Below, piece by piece: positions 8,892 through 18,967 of a stretch of 64,000 nucleotides of DNA. How positions within the stretch are numbered: position 1 is the stretch's first letter; the number at the start of each line of letters is the position of its first letter. The position numbers and the translations under genes are program-made. The DNA is from JAUWVG01 sp964633715 (GTDB lineage: Bacteria > Acidobacteriota > Aminicenantia > Aminicenantales > Aminicenantaceae): the NCBI GenBank assembly GCA_964633715.1, contig CAZWHQ010000015.1:21792-85791 (forward strand), in the 5' to 3' direction. The notes below the pieces were generated by a model. It was not told where the DNA came from and did not search any database. It worked only from the letters and a program-made list of their open reading frames with translations.

Positions 8892-10349
8892 TTATTTTTT
8901 TATGTCTAATAGGTTTCCATTCTGGTCATAGAATTCGACCTCTCTAAAAGCACCAAGGTATTTATTAAGTTTCTCTCTGTCACCTACGATGACAATAATG
9001 GGAGTGAGTAGAGACATCTTGTTGACTGTTCTAAATACATCATCGGAATTTACTAGACTCAAACTTTCATAGTAATTATTCCACAGTTCATCCCCTCGCT
9101 GATATACGATTTTTTCCGATATCTTAAGGGCAAACTGATCCATGGTATTTAAGGTAAGTGGGAAATTCCCTATGAGGTATGATTTGGCCTGTTCGATTTC
9201 GCTGTTGAGGATTCTGCTTTGAGTGGCGTTTCGAATTTCTATCATTATTTCTCCAACGGATGAATAAATTGATTCCGGCTGGACTTTGGCTCTGATAAAC
9301 ATAAGACCAAAATGGTCAAAAAATTCGATTTCACTAAATGTCCAGTAGGCAAAGCCCTTGGACTCGCGCAAATTCATAAAAAGCCGACTGTTAGGGGTTC
9401 CCCCCAAGACTTGGTTGAAGACTAAGATATGATTCTTTTTGACTTCAGGAGAGAAAATATTACCCAAGTAAATTGTGGCGTCTTTTTCTCTTGGGAGATC
9501 GATCAAACATATTTTCGTTGCAGAATTTGGTTGAGGTGACGGGACCTCTATTTTTTTTATGTCTTTTTTTTGCCATTCATTAAAATACATGCTGACTTTC
9601 CGAGCGGCTGTATTGAGATCGATGTTTCCAATCAGCACAATGTGGGCATTATTTGGCCGGTAGTAAGTATCAAAAAAAGAAAAAAGAGCGTCTCCATCAT
9701 AGTTTTTAATGACATCATCGTTGAACATGATGTTCTTGATGGGATGGTTGCGAAATAACACATGGTACAGGATTTTTTTTGCCAAGAATTCCGGATCTGT
9801 GATTTTTTGACGCAACTCGTAGAACATCGTTCTTTTGACATGGTCGATTTCCTGCTTGAGGAAGGTTGGCTCCATGAACATTTTGCTTAGAACTTCGAGT
9901 GCCACATCCAATTCTTCTTCAAGGAAGGAAAATGAAAAGAGGGTGTAGTCTGGATAGACGGTTAAGTCCAATTTTCCGCCGATAGATTCGATGGCTTCTT
10001 CGAATTGAACAGAATTAAAAGTGCCAGCACCTCTATTGAGCATATTTGCTGTGAACGTGGCTAATCCGGGCAAATTTTCAGGAGAAGAGTTTTCTCCTTC
10101 TAATATAATCATTCGAAGATGCATGACCGGAGTTTTGTTCTGTCGGATCACAGTCAGGCCTAATCCATTGGCGAGATTGGTCGGTTCGATGTCAGGAAGA
10201 TTGAGAAGGGGGAGAGGATCGGGATCTGGTATGTCTCTTCTGAAACGCTCTTGCGACAAAAGAGAGGGGGTGAAAGGAAAACTCCAGAAACACATACAAA
10301 CGATTAGAATAAAGAAAACAGACGATGTCTTCCTAGTTCTTATTCGCAT
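8892..10349 (-). CDS. M16-family (insulinase-fold) protein, zinc motif absent
   Basis: A 485-residue exported or anchored M16-fold protein (hydrophobic segment about residues 9-25 after a basic start). The region that should hold HxxEH reads LATFTANMLNRGAG (about residues 96-109), so neither His nor the Glu remains. It resembles the non-catalytic partner of two-subunit M16 peptidases, with ESKGFAYWTFSEIEFF as the substrate-clamping arm usually rich in Arg/Tyr. Its start overlaps the stop of the preceding M16 gene by 1 nt (TAATG), so the two are translationally coupled and probably form a heterodimer in the periplasm. Confidence 0.82.
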   Translation of the reverse strand: MRIRTRKTSSVFFILIVCMCFWSFPFTPSLLSQERFRRDIPDPDPLPLLNLPDIEPTNLANGLGLTVIRQNKTPVMHLRMIILEGENSSPENLPGLATFTANMLNRGAGTFNSVQFEEAIESIGGKLDLTVYPDYTLFSFSFLEEELDVALEVLSKMFMEPTFLKQEIDHVKRTMFYELRQKITDPEFLAKKILYHVLFRNHPIKNIMFNDDVIKNYDGDALFSFFDTYYRPNNAHIVLIGNIDLNTAARKVSMYFNEWQKKDIKKIEVPSPQPNSATKICLIDLPREKDATIYLGNIFSPEVKKNHILVFNQVLGGTPNSRLFMNLRESKGFAYWTFSEIEFFDHFGLMFIRAKVQPESIYSSVGEIMIEIRNATQSRILNSEIEQAKSYLIGNFPLTLNTMDQFALKISEKIVYQRGDELWNNYYESLSLVNSDDVFRTVNKMSLLTPIIVIVGDREKLNKYLGAFREVEFYDQNGNLLDIKK

Positions 10350-11680
10350 TATTTAATCGCTATTTCGAGGAGAATGCTTCCCTTTGAGAAGTAACTGTTC
10401 ATGGCCCCTTGAACTCGTGCTGGGGTGACATGCATGTATTTGTTCAATTCTGAAAAAAGTCCATCTAAATTTCCTTTTTCAAGATAGGCTTTGGCAAGAT
10501 GGGCCGCTTTTCCCAGAGTTGTTTCAAACTGCTTGAGGTAGTCAACTTTAAACATATTTTTTGCCCTTTGCAGTTCTTTTTCCTGGATAGCGTTGGTTCG
10601 TAATCTGTTGATCTCATTAAAAACGCCTCTTTGACTCCTGTCTTTCATCATCTCTTCATTAGTAAGGGCCAATAGTTTAAAAACAAGAAAGTCTTTTCTC
10701 ATCTCAATTCCCCCTTCAAGGTAAAAAGCTATCCGTGGCCTGAGCAGTCTTTTGTATAAACGAGAACTTTTTCCTTTAAGAAGTAGATAGTCAATAATGG
10801 ATAATGTATAAAAATCCATTGTATTGGAAGGGGAAAGTCTGAAACCCAGATAGAATCCTGGGGATGGGGCCAATGTGTTGGGAAAGTTTTCTTCTATATC
10901 ACTTGTTTCTTCTGGTTTTTCAAGGATGATTGGATCTGGTTTTTTACCTGCAGGGATGGATTCAAAGTATTCTTGAATGAGCTTGATGGTTTGGTCTATT
11001 TTGATATTTCCCACAACAGAAACAACGGCATTATTGGGGATGTAATACTTAGAATAAAAATTCGAAACATCATCCACACTGATATTTCTTATGTCATTGA
11101 TATCTGTGCCGATGACGGGATGACAGTACGCAGGATTAGCATAAAGGAGTTGATCGAAATAGAGGGCACTTTCTCGATAGGGGTCATTCTCGTGCGCAAT
11201 TTGAATTTCGTCTACTAGAGAATTTTTGGCATGTTGAACGCTTGAAGCATTGATAGATAAAGAGTTCATTCGATCTGACTCTAGCCATAACACGAGGGCA
11301 AGCTGATTAGAGGGAACTGTCTGGGAATAAATTGTGATATCCGCTTGTGTCTCTGCGTTGAATTCGCCACCGATTCTGTTCAGATAATTGATGTTCTGCA
11401 TAGGACCGATATTTCTAGAACCCTCAAACATCATTAGGTTTTCCATAAGATAGGCCATGCCATATTTACCTGGTTCATCATGTGTAGAACCGACTTTATA
11501 CCCGACAACAATGGATACCAGAGGCAGGGATTCGTCTATTGAAAGTATAGCTGTAAGTCCATTTTTTAGCTTGAAGTAAGAAAATGGAAATGATGGCTCT
11601 TCTTGTTGGGCAGAAGCAAAGGAAACAGCGAAAAAGATTATAAGAGATAATCCCAATACGAAATTTTTTTTGTCTCTCAT
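10349..11680 (-). CDS. M16-family (insulinase-fold) protein with altered HxxEH motif
   Basis: A 443-residue protein with a signal peptide ending near FASAQ. The sequence around the active site is otherwise canonical for M16 (GSTHDEPGKYGMAYLMENLM), but HxxEH reads YLMEN at residues 77-81: both zinc-binding His are replaced while the catalytic Glu stays. A downstream SLVDEIQ block retains the usual third-ligand Glu. In ordinary pairs this first gene would be the active subunit. Here it should bind zinc poorly or not at all. It is the first gene of the M16-M16-ftcD group. Confidence 0.82.
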   Translation of the reverse strand: MRDKKNFVLGLSLIIFFAVSFASAQQEEPSFPFSYFKLKNGLTAILSIDESLPLVSIVVGYKVGSTHDEPGKYGMAYLMENLMMFEGSRNIGPMQNINYLNRIGGEFNAETQADITIYSQTVPSNQLALVLWLESDRMNSLSINASSVQHAKNSLVDEIQIAHENDPYRESALYFDQLLYANPAYCHPVIGTDINDIRNISVDDVSNFYSKYYIPNNAVVSVVGNIKIDQTIKLIQEYFESIPAGKKPDPIILEKPEETSDIEENFPNTLAPSPGFYLGFRLSPSNTMDFYTLSIIDYLLLKGKSSRLYKRLLRPRIAFYLEGGIEMRKDFLVFKLLALTNEEMMKDRSQRGVFNEINRLRTNAIQEKELQRAKNMFKVDYLKQFETTLGKAAHLAKAYLEKGNLDGLFSELNKYMHVTPARVQGAMNSYFSKGSILLEIAIK

Positions 11681-11744
11681 ATTGATTGAAATCCGCCTGC
11701 TCCTAAATGTACACGCTGGAGTAAAATAAAATAATTCAGGAGGA

Positions 11745-13421
11745 TCAGCTAACTCTTTTGATCACAACGATTGTTTGATCATCCATTTGTTCGGTTCCAA
11801 AAGTAAATTCTTCCAATTCTTGGTTGATTTTTTCCATAAGGTCCTGAGCTCCAATTTTAGAATTCTTCTTCAACAGTTGGATGAGACGTTGTTCTTCGAA
11901 TTCCTCATTGTTTTTATTTCGGCTTTCTGTGATTCCATCGGTAAATAGCAATGCTATGTCACCGATACCAAGTTTCAATTTTTCCATTTTATAGTCGACA
12001 TTTGGGAACATCCCCAAACAAAATCCGGAACTCTCTAATCGTTGTACCTTTCCTTTCAGATCTAAAATGAGTGGAGGATTATGTCCGGCATTTATATATG
12101 TCAACTCGGACGTTTTCTTATTCAGTTCACTGAAGAAAAAGGTGATGAATTTATTGGAACTTGAGCTGCGGTGAACAAAATCATTCAATTTTTTCACCAT
12201 TTTTTCTATGTCATATTCTAAATGGACTTCTGATTGCAGGGCGGCCCGGAGTGAAGCCATGAGAAGAGAGGCGCTGACCCCCTTTCCGGAAACATCGGCT
12301 ATTGTGATCCCAATCCGTTCAGGATCTATATCAATAAAATCATAATAGTCTCCTCCGACTTGATAACATGGAACGTTTGTTCCTGCAATATCAAAGCTTT
12401 TACTTTGAGGATTTTCCTTTGGAAGGAAATCCCTCTGAATTTGAGTAGCAAGAGCAAGCTCTTTCTCCATTTTTTCTTTTTCGATCCCCTGTTCTACAAG
12501 CTTAGCGTTTTCAATTTTGATTGCCGCTAGGTTAGCTAGAAGAGTCATTAATCTTAGATCATCTTCTGTGAATTGTTCCAGCTTGAATATTCGATCGGCG
12601 TAGATAACGCCTATGATATCCTTGTTGTTCCACAAGGGGACACACATGGCTGAATGAATATTGAGGTTTATGATACTGGCTTCAGCTTTAAATCGTGTGT
12701 CATCTTGGGCGTCTGACGTAAGAATGGAGGAGTTTTGATTAACAGCCTGGTTGATAATGCTCTGGCTGACCTGAATCTTCTGGTTTTCCAGGCGGGGATT
12801 ATTGATTCGGATAACCCTTGGGATGAATTGAGGGGGATTGCCTTCTTTGAGCATGAGAATCCCTCTGTCCATAACCAGGTGCTGTCCGATGATATCAAGG
12901 ATGTGTTCCAGGAGTTCGTTAAGAGGTTGGTGCAGAACAAGAGCCTTGCTGACTTCACTGATGACAGAGGAAATCTGATGCTCAATTCTCATCTTCTCCA
13001 TATCCATAGGACGAACCTTTGCCTTGATTGTCGTACTGATATCGCGTTTTTGCAGAATGTCTTCGATTTGAATCATGCTGTTAATAGCTGCCGAGGAGGA
13101 CGGAGTATCTGTGACTTCAACATTAGTTGAAATCTCCTGATCAAAGACAATGCGTGTGGATCCGACGAGAACCTCATCCCCCTTGTTCAGGATGGTTTCT
13201 GTCTGTATTTTTTTTCCATTGAGGAAGGTCCCGTTTTTGCTGTTGTTGTCTCGAACGACATAATGGTTGTCTTTTGGGTAAATGAGGGAATGGTGCCCGG
13301 AACTGTAGGGATCGAGAATGGCAATATCATTGTCTGCTGACCGTCCTATGGATACTTTCTTTTGTTTAAGAGGGAAGGTGAATGAGTCATCCTTTTTTGG
13401 ATAAATAAATAAATTTGGCAT
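11745..13421 (-). CDS. FHA-GAF-SpoIIE (PP2C-type) signalling phosphatase, RsbU-like
   Basis: The 558 residues divide into an FHA domain (about 22-95; SIGRSADNDI, SGHHSLI, NSKNGTFLNG), a GAF domain (about 155-310) and a C-terminal SpoIIE/RsbU phosphatase (about 335-556; GGDYYDF, DVSGKGVSASLLM, LLFTDGITE with metal-binding Asp). FHA domains read phosphothreonine, so this protein may be recruited to a phosphorylated partner; the SpoIIE part normally dephosphorylates STAS anti-sigma antagonists. A STAS protein and an RsbW-like kinase are encoded within 15 kb, making a partner-switching circuit plausible. No sigma factor gene is in the window. Confidence 0.9.
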   Translation of the reverse strand: MPNLFIYPKKDDSFTFPLKQKKVSIGRSADNDIAILDPYSSGHHSLIYPKDNHYVVRDNNSKNGTFLNGKKIQTETILNKGDEVLVGSTRIVFDQEISTNVEVTDTPSSSAAINSMIQIEDILQKRDISTTIKAKVRPMDMEKMRIEHQISSVISEVSKALVLHQPLNELLEHILDIIGQHLVMDRGILMLKEGNPPQFIPRVIRINNPRLENQKIQVSQSIINQAVNQNSSILTSDAQDDTRFKAEASIINLNIHSAMCVPLWNNKDIIGVIYADRIFKLEQFTEDDLRLMTLLANLAAIKIENAKLVEQGIEKEKMEKELALATQIQRDFLPKENPQSKSFDIAGTNVPCYQVGGDYYDFIDIDPERIGITIADVSGKGVSASLLMASLRAALQSEVHLEYDIEKMVKKLNDFVHRSSSSNKFITFFFSELNKKTSELTYINAGHNPPLILDLKGKVQRLESSGFCLGMFPNVDYKMEKLKLGIGDIALLFTDGITESRNKNNEEFEEQRLIQLLKKNSKIGAQDLMEKINQELEEFTFGTEQMDDQTIVVIKRVS

Positions 13422-13479
13422 GGGTTTCCCGATTCCTTTTTCGTTTATCTTGAAATTTTAAACCGTAAAAGGAAAAAGT

Positions 13480-15975
13480 TCAAGAGGGATAATTTCGCTC
13501 GATGGTTTTGAGTAGTTTTTTACACCTAAGGATCTTGTCTTCAAAAGATATATCATCGATTAAAGGGAGAAGGAAATCCCTTAAGTCTTTTTTCAGAATA
13601 TTGTCGAGAAACTCAAGGGAGTAATCGATGGCCCGTTTTTCACCCCTTATGATATTTTGATAGGCCTTGATGATATCTTCTCTTGGGTAAACAAGGCTCA
13701 GAAGTTCAAAAATATGTTTGAGAGATCTGGCCAAGTTGGATTCCAAATTTGCCATAATGCTTTTTTCTTTAGCTTCTGATATGACCTTTTGGATATCAAA
13801 AAGTAGTATGTAGCTTTGCCGGATGGTCTGAATGATTTCAGGGAGAATAATCTCTTCAAGGATCTGGATTTTGGGATGATTTGCTCTGAGTTTAAATAAA
13901 GCTTCCGTGACCTCGTCGCTCACATCTCTGTGTTTCTTTTTAAACTCCAAAGCTAGAGAATCCGCTGCTTTTTGTGTGCCAATTTTTGCCAGGATTTCCG
14001 GAATTTCTTTTCTGAGCCCCAATTCTTCATCTGTATCGCTCAAATAATCCTTAAGCGTCCCTGTAATCATTGATCCATAATCGATGAGGGCCTGACTTGC
14101 TATGCGTTGTGTTCTAGGGTTGCTCAGCTGCTGGATGACAAGAGGAACGAATTTTCGTTTTTTTATTTTTCCAGCACTTTCAAGAGCGTACCTGAGCACT
14201 TCGGGTGATTTGTCCTTGAGCAGTTGTCCAAGATTTTCTGTGAGTGAAGAGTCTGGAGACATCAAGCCCAATGCTTTGGCGGCCTCCATCTTTTGGACTT
14301 CTCCTGTCTCCGTGGATTCATAGAGAACTTTTTCAAAGTGATCCTTCATGAGTTCCTTGTAAACATCCTGCTCCATTATCTCCTTGATCTGTGTATCAAG
14401 GCTTTCATCATCCAGAGTATCATCCAGTTCAGGGAAGAGGAGACATCCCTCCTTGTTGAACAGTGAATCCATGGAGGAAGCTTGGATTTCATTGCACTTA
14501 TTCGAAATGATTTCTTTCATGCCGGTGCTCATTTTGTCTCTTTTGACTAGGTCAAAGAGGTTCATGGCATACAGCACGGAACTTCGGTTTTTGCTTTCGA
14601 GGGTATCAAAAACCAGTTTTGTTGTGTCTATGTCCACATTGTCCATTAGGTATTCATCGGCTTCCTGCCATTTGATGCTCAGATTTCTCTTGACAATATT
14701 GACGTATTCCCTTGTGCTCAAAAGATTACATGTCATCCATGCAGCAATAAAGACAAGAGTAAGAAAACTGATCTGTGTATAGGTAAAATGAAATATTGTA
14801 AGGGCTATCAGTAGAAAAGCAGCTCCAATGCCTTTGGCAAATTTACTGACGAACATATCAATAAAAACTTTGGATTTGTACTTGACCTCTGGGGGTATCG
14901 GGATGTACAGAAGTTCTTTAACGGATTGATTAAGGGAATGGGCAAGGCTCTTATCTGCACCTTTGAGATAAACGGCCCAGTAGATGTGAACAAGAACAGG
15001 GAGTGCAAATATAACTACAGATCCAAAGAGCAGAAAGAAAGGTGCAATCATCAGGGCAGTTCTGAGCCCAAAGTTTCTCAGGATACGATTGGTCGTAAAG
15101 ACATGAAGAAGGTATGAAAATATCAGAAGAACTGTAAAAAAAGTGCCCAGGAATGCTGTTCTTACATCCTGATCTGGATAAGTGTTATCCACAACAGAGC
15201 TGAATTGAAAATCGATCAAGGTGGAAACAATAATTCCAAAACCGACAATCCCACAAAGGAGAAGTAGATGACGGCTATTTTTGAACATACGGAAGTTTTC
15301 TGCAAAACCGGTTGTCGGTTTCTTCTTCTTGATTTTTGATGAAGATTCTGTTTTACCATCCTTCTGCGTTTGTCTATGAAGAGTTTTCACGATCATCAAA
15401 CTGCCAACTAGCATAACCGGGCAAACCAGAAGGAGATTTTCCGTTCTAAGAATTTTGGCCAAAATGGATGCGATAAGAGAACCGGCAACTCCACCAAGTA
15501 GTCCACCGCTTACCAAAAATCCGACGAGGCGTTTTGTTTGACGAGGATTATAGAAATCATTGACGAGAATCCAGTACTGAGTGACAGACGTTCCAAGAAA
15601 AATGTCTTCCCAGAACCAAAATATCATGGACAGCCATTTCCATTCGGTTTTAAAGAGAAACCAAAAAATGAAGAGATTTGCGATAAAAAAAACGAGTGAA
15701 TAGGTGATGTACTGTTCTCTTTTTAGAGTATGCAGAAGTTTAGCGTTCAGGGTAACTACAAATCCTATCAAAACAGCCGTAAGCAGATAGGCATAGGGAA
15801 GTTTTTCGAAGGACAGCCATTCCAGATAGAGTGATATTTTTACAGGAATGATGATGTAGGCAGAAGCTGTGATGAGGAAAAAATAGAAGAACAGCAGCAC
15901 AGCGGAGTGAGTCTCCTCTGGTTTGACATCAAAAAGTCGTTTTAGAAGTCTATTCAAAGGCCTTGTTGCACTCAT
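13480..15975 (-). CDS. ATP/ADP-carrier-like (NTT/TlcA-type) membrane protein with HEAT-repeat tail, copy 2
   Basis: An 831-residue protein. Residues 1 to about 430 form a twelve-helix NTT-type transporter (FFYFFLITASAYIIIPVKIS, NDFYNPRQTKRLVGFLVSGG); the remaining about 400 residues are soluble and contain HEAT-like repeats (KSPEVLRYALESAGKIKKRK, NPRTQRIASQALIDYG). The ATG at 15975 overlaps the stop of the preceding paralogue in ATGA. True NTT proteins exchange ATP for ADP across membranes of intracellular bacteria and plastids; what the HEAT-tailed forms of free-living bacteria carry is not established. It lies between STAS and SpoIIE-phosphatase genes. Confidence 0.8.
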   Translation of the reverse strand: MSATRPLNRLLKRLFDVKPEETHSAVLLFFYFFLITASAYIIIPVKISLYLEWLSFEKLPYAYLLTAVLIGFVVTLNAKLLHTLKREQYITYSLVFFIANLFIFWFLFKTEWKWLSMIFWFWEDIFLGTSVTQYWILVNDFYNPRQTKRLVGFLVSGGLLGGVAGSLIASILAKILRTENLLLVCPVMLVGSLMIVKTLHRQTQKDGKTESSSKIKKKKPTTGFAENFRMFKNSRHLLLLCGIVGFGIIVSTLIDFQFSSVVDNTYPDQDVRTAFLGTFFTVLLIFSYLLHVFTTNRILRNFGLRTALMIAPFFLLFGSVVIFALPVLVHIYWAVYLKGADKSLAHSLNQSVKELLYIPIPPEVKYKSKVFIDMFVSKFAKGIGAAFLLIALTIFHFTYTQISFLTLVFIAAWMTCNLLSTREYVNIVKRNLSIKWQEADEYLMDNVDIDTTKLVFDTLESKNRSSVLYAMNLFDLVKRDKMSTGMKEIISNKCNEIQASSMDSLFNKEGCLLFPELDDTLDDESLDTQIKEIMEQDVYKELMKDHFEKVLYESTETGEVQKMEAAKALGLMSPDSSLTENLGQLLKDKSPEVLRYALESAGKIKKRKFVPLVIQQLSNPRTQRIASQALIDYGSMITGTLKDYLSDTDEELGLRKEIPEILAKIGTQKAADSLALEFKKKHRDVSDEVTEALFKLRANHPKIQILEEIILPEIIQTIRQSYILLFDIQKVISEAKEKSIMANLESNLARSLKHIFELLSLVYPREDIIKAYQNIIRGEKRAIDYSLEFLDNILKKDLRDFLLPLIDDISFEDKILRCKKLLKTIERNYPS

Positions 15976-18551
15976 TTTTGATTCTTTTGTGCCAAAAAAA
16001 TCGGCAGCCCTTCTCTGCATAAATTGATGCGTTCCTCTGTAGAAATGTTGTCGACTAATGGGAAGAGAAGAGTTTTGAGATCCGCAGGAAGGATGTTATC
16101 GAGAAGTTCAATGGCATAGGCAATGGAATCCTTGGTGCCTAATTCAATGTTTTGATAGGCTTTGGTGATGTCTTCATAGGTATAGAGAAGTCCCATAAGT
16201 TTGAAAATATCCACATAGATAATTTTATAAACCTCGGATTTTTGACCCGTTTTTTTCTCTTCATCTGTGTTTCCATCTGCTTCAAAACAATTTAAAAAAG
16301 CCTTGTATTGTTGTTCCATCCTTTCCAGAATTTCAGGAAAAATGATGTGTTCTGAAAACAGAATATTTGCATTCTCGGATCGAATTTTATCAAGAGCGTC
16401 TATAATCTCTGATTCGATTTTTTCCTTTGTATGCTTTAATTCAATAGAAAGCAAATCTGCAGTTTCTTGATTTCCAATCTGTGCTAATATAGAGATAATA
16501 GAAATTTTGATGTTCAAATCCTCGTCTTCAGCACCTAAATAATCCGAAAGCGTCCCAATTATCTTTGTGTTGTATTTGATCAGTGCCACAGAGGCGTCGG
16601 ATTGAGTGAGCGGATTTTTGAGTTTTTCGATAATTTGGGGTAGATATTCTCTCAATTTCAGTTTTGCCGCACTCTCCATTGCGTATCGGCTTACATCTAG
16701 TGAAGCATCGTTTATCAGATCTTCGAGTCTTTCGACAAGGGGAGAGTTTGTCTCCATGAGACCGATACCTTTAGCCAGTTCCATTCTGGCGGTTTCTGAA
16801 TTTTCGCTGTCCGTATCCAGCACCTTATCCATATAGCCCTTCATGATTTCCTGATAGGAATCCAGCTGCATGATTTCTTTAATTTCTTTCTCATCTCTCT
16901 CGTCGATCAGAGAGCTATCCATTTGAGGTGACAATGTTGCCCCTTCTGTCTGGAAGAGAACATCCATAGAGGAGATCTTTATCTCATCAGGGGCGTATCC
17001 AATGAGTTTTCTGACTTCCGGAGTGAGTTTGTCCTTCTTTGTCAGATCAAAAAGATCTATGGCATACAGAACATCACTTCTGTTTTTATCCTCGAGTGTG
17101 TCGAGGACGAGTTTCATGAAATCGACATCCAGTTTCTCATCCACGACGGCATCGGCCCGCTTCCAGCGAAGTTTCAGCTTGTTTTTAACTGTATTTGTGT
17201 ATTCCTTGCTGACTTTGAGGTTGAGAACAATCCAAACGGCAATGAAAAGAACTGAAAAAAGACTGACGACTTGTACACGTCTTGCTACGTAGATGATATC
17301 CTCTTCGTGTGCGTACTCTCCCTGTTCGTCTACAGGATTTGGTGAAAATAATGGGACGATTGCAATGATCAGCAATAAGATTAAAGCACCAGCCCCTTTT
17401 GCGACTCGGTTGATAAACATATCGATGAATATTTTGACTCTATTTTTAAACTCTGAAGAAACAGGAATAAATAAAAGCTCTCTGACGGACTGGTTGATAG
17501 AAAACGAGAGGCTTTTATCACTGGTTTTGATGATGATGGCAAAGATAAGTCCAGCTGTCATGGCAAAACCGGCCAAACCCAGTGAACATAAAAGAATTAT
17601 GATGGGATAAAGAAGAAGGGCAAAGCGCACTCCATACCTTTTGATGATTTTACTGGTTAAAAAAAGTTGAAAGAGAAGGGGAATAACAAGGAGAGCGGCT
17701 TCAAAATATCCAAAAACGGACATCAAGTTTTTGTCCAGAACAATGTAGTCGATGAAGGTTTTTGCTTGAAAATCGATGAGGGTCGAAACAACTTCTGTCA
17801 AGGTGACCACAGCTGCAAGAAGTACAAGATATTTATGTTTGCGTACAGCATTTAAACTTGAACGGAATCCAACTTTTTCAGTTTTTTTTTGTCTGATGGG
17901 TTGTTTTTTGGAAATTTTGTCTTGAACCTGGTTGCGTTTTTGCCATATGAAGATGTAATTGATGAAAATGCAGCTGATGGTGAGGATGCCTGCAGCGATA
18001 TAAAGAAGATAATCGGGAATAGTCGTGGCAAAATAGCCGGCAAAGAGACCCCCGATAATACCGCCAAGAATACCTCCACTCCCAAAAAAACCGATCAATC
18101 TCTTGGCTTCGCGGGGATTAAATACATCATTTATGACAATCCAGAACTGTGTGATTAAAACAATCACAAATACATTCGACCAAATCCAAAATGCCAGAGG
18201 AAACCATGATGGAGGTTCTACTTTCCCCATAAATATCAATCCGAAAAGCGGGGTGGTTACGATGAAAAAAAGGAGGCTGGACACAACGAGGGTTCTTCTT
18301 GGAACTTTTTCTTGAATTTTTGTATGAAAAGTTACAACAAAGCCCATCAGTACAGCAGTCCAAAAATAGGCTATCGGAAGATCAAGAGAGCCCTTGAGGA
18401 TCAGATATTTTGCATTTTTGACGGCTTGAATGATGGAGTTGGGCCATGTGATGAGGAAAAAATAAAAGAATAGAAAAAAACAGAGGACTTCTTCGCCGGG
18501 TTTAATATCGACAAAACGAGAAAGAATTCTAAAGAGGAATTTTTTCCCCAT
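15972..18551 (-). CDS. ATP/ADP-carrier-like (NTT/TlcA-type) membrane protein with HEAT-repeat tail, copy 1
   Basis: An 859-residue paralogue of the next gene with the same plan: about 440 residues of membrane helices (FFYFFLITWPNSIIQAVKNA, NDVFNPREAKRLIGFFGSGG) followed by a HEAT-like cytosolic tail (DVSRYAMESAAKLKLREYLP, NPLTQSDASVALIKYNTK). Both tails end in a related short helical block (AYQNIELGTKDSIAYAIELL here). It follows the STAS gene by 24 nt, so STAS and both carriers probably form one operon. It may move nucleotides or another phosphorylated metabolite; the tail could be a docking surface for a signalling partner. Confidence 0.8.
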   Translation of the reverse strand: MGKKFLFRILSRFVDIKPGEEVLCFFLFFYFFLITWPNSIIQAVKNAKYLILKGSLDLPIAYFWTAVLMGFVVTFHTKIQEKVPRRTLVVSSLLFFIVTTPLFGLIFMGKVEPPSWFPLAFWIWSNVFVIVLITQFWIVINDVFNPREAKRLIGFFGSGGILGGIIGGLFAGYFATTIPDYLLYIAAGILTISCIFINYIFIWQKRNQVQDKISKKQPIRQKKTEKVGFRSSLNAVRKHKYLVLLAAVVTLTEVVSTLIDFQAKTFIDYIVLDKNLMSVFGYFEAALLVIPLLFQLFLTSKIIKRYGVRFALLLYPIIILLCSLGLAGFAMTAGLIFAIIIKTSDKSLSFSINQSVRELLFIPVSSEFKNRVKIFIDMFINRVAKGAGALILLLIIAIVPLFSPNPVDEQGEYAHEEDIIYVARRVQVVSLFSVLFIAVWIVLNLKVSKEYTNTVKNKLKLRWKRADAVVDEKLDVDFMKLVLDTLEDKNRSDVLYAIDLFDLTKKDKLTPEVRKLIGYAPDEIKISSMDVLFQTEGATLSPQMDSSLIDERDEKEIKEIMQLDSYQEIMKGYMDKVLDTDSENSETARMELAKGIGLMETNSPLVERLEDLINDASLDVSRYAMESAAKLKLREYLPQIIEKLKNPLTQSDASVALIKYNTKIIGTLSDYLGAEDEDLNIKISIISILAQIGNQETADLLSIELKHTKEKIESEIIDALDKIRSENANILFSEHIIFPEILERMEQQYKAFLNCFEADGNTDEEKKTGQKSEVYKIIYVDIFKLMGLLYTYEDITKAYQNIELGTKDSIAYAIELLDNILPADLKTLLFPLVDNISTEERINLCREGLPIFLAQKNQK

Positions 18552-18575
18552 TCATTATCTCTGGTCGATTTGCAA

Positions 18576-18926
18576 TTAATCTTTTGTGAAACTGCCTAAA
18601 GCCACGTCTTCATCGTCGAAAATCTCAAGTACATTCGTGAGCATGGTCACTTGGAAGACGAGAAATAATTTTTTAGAAATTTTTGCTATTTTAAGCTTTC
18701 CCCCAAGATTGTGTGTGGAAATATAACTGGCTAATATCTCTCCCACTCCAAAACTATCTATAAAATCAACCTTGTTGAAATTGAAAAGAATGTTCCTTTT
18801 CCCCGAATCGAGAAAATCTTTAACCTGTTGATGAAGGGTGATATCAATGACATCCGACCGTTTTATTTCTCCTGAAACATCAAAAATGACGATATCTTCT
18901 TTTTCCCTTGTTTTAATTTCCATCAT
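18576..18926 (-). CDS. STAS-domain anti-sigma-factor antagonist-like protein
   Basis: A 116-residue single STAS domain (SpoIIAA/RsbV type). The phosphorylatable-site region reads KVDFIDSFGVGEI, the usual D-S-x-G form with Ser at the position phosphorylated by RsbW-type kinases. ATG 18926 is chosen because AGAGGACGG stands just upstream; a longer in-frame start at 18977 would overlap the candidate promoter. It heads the two NTT-HEAT genes, so either it belongs to a partner-switch with the SpoIIE phosphatase and RsbW-like kinase in this window, or it regulates the transporters directly as STAS domains do in SulP carriers. Confidence 0.87.
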   Translation of the reverse strand: MMEIKTREKEDIVIFDVSGEIKRSDVIDITLHQQVKDFLDSGKRNILFNFNKVDFIDSFGVGEILASYISTHNLGGKLKIAKISKKLFLVFQVTMLTNVLEIFDDEDVALGSFTKD

Positions 18927-18967
18927 ATTCCGTCCTCTCGTACGAGAATTCGTAAATCCTTCTTTAG

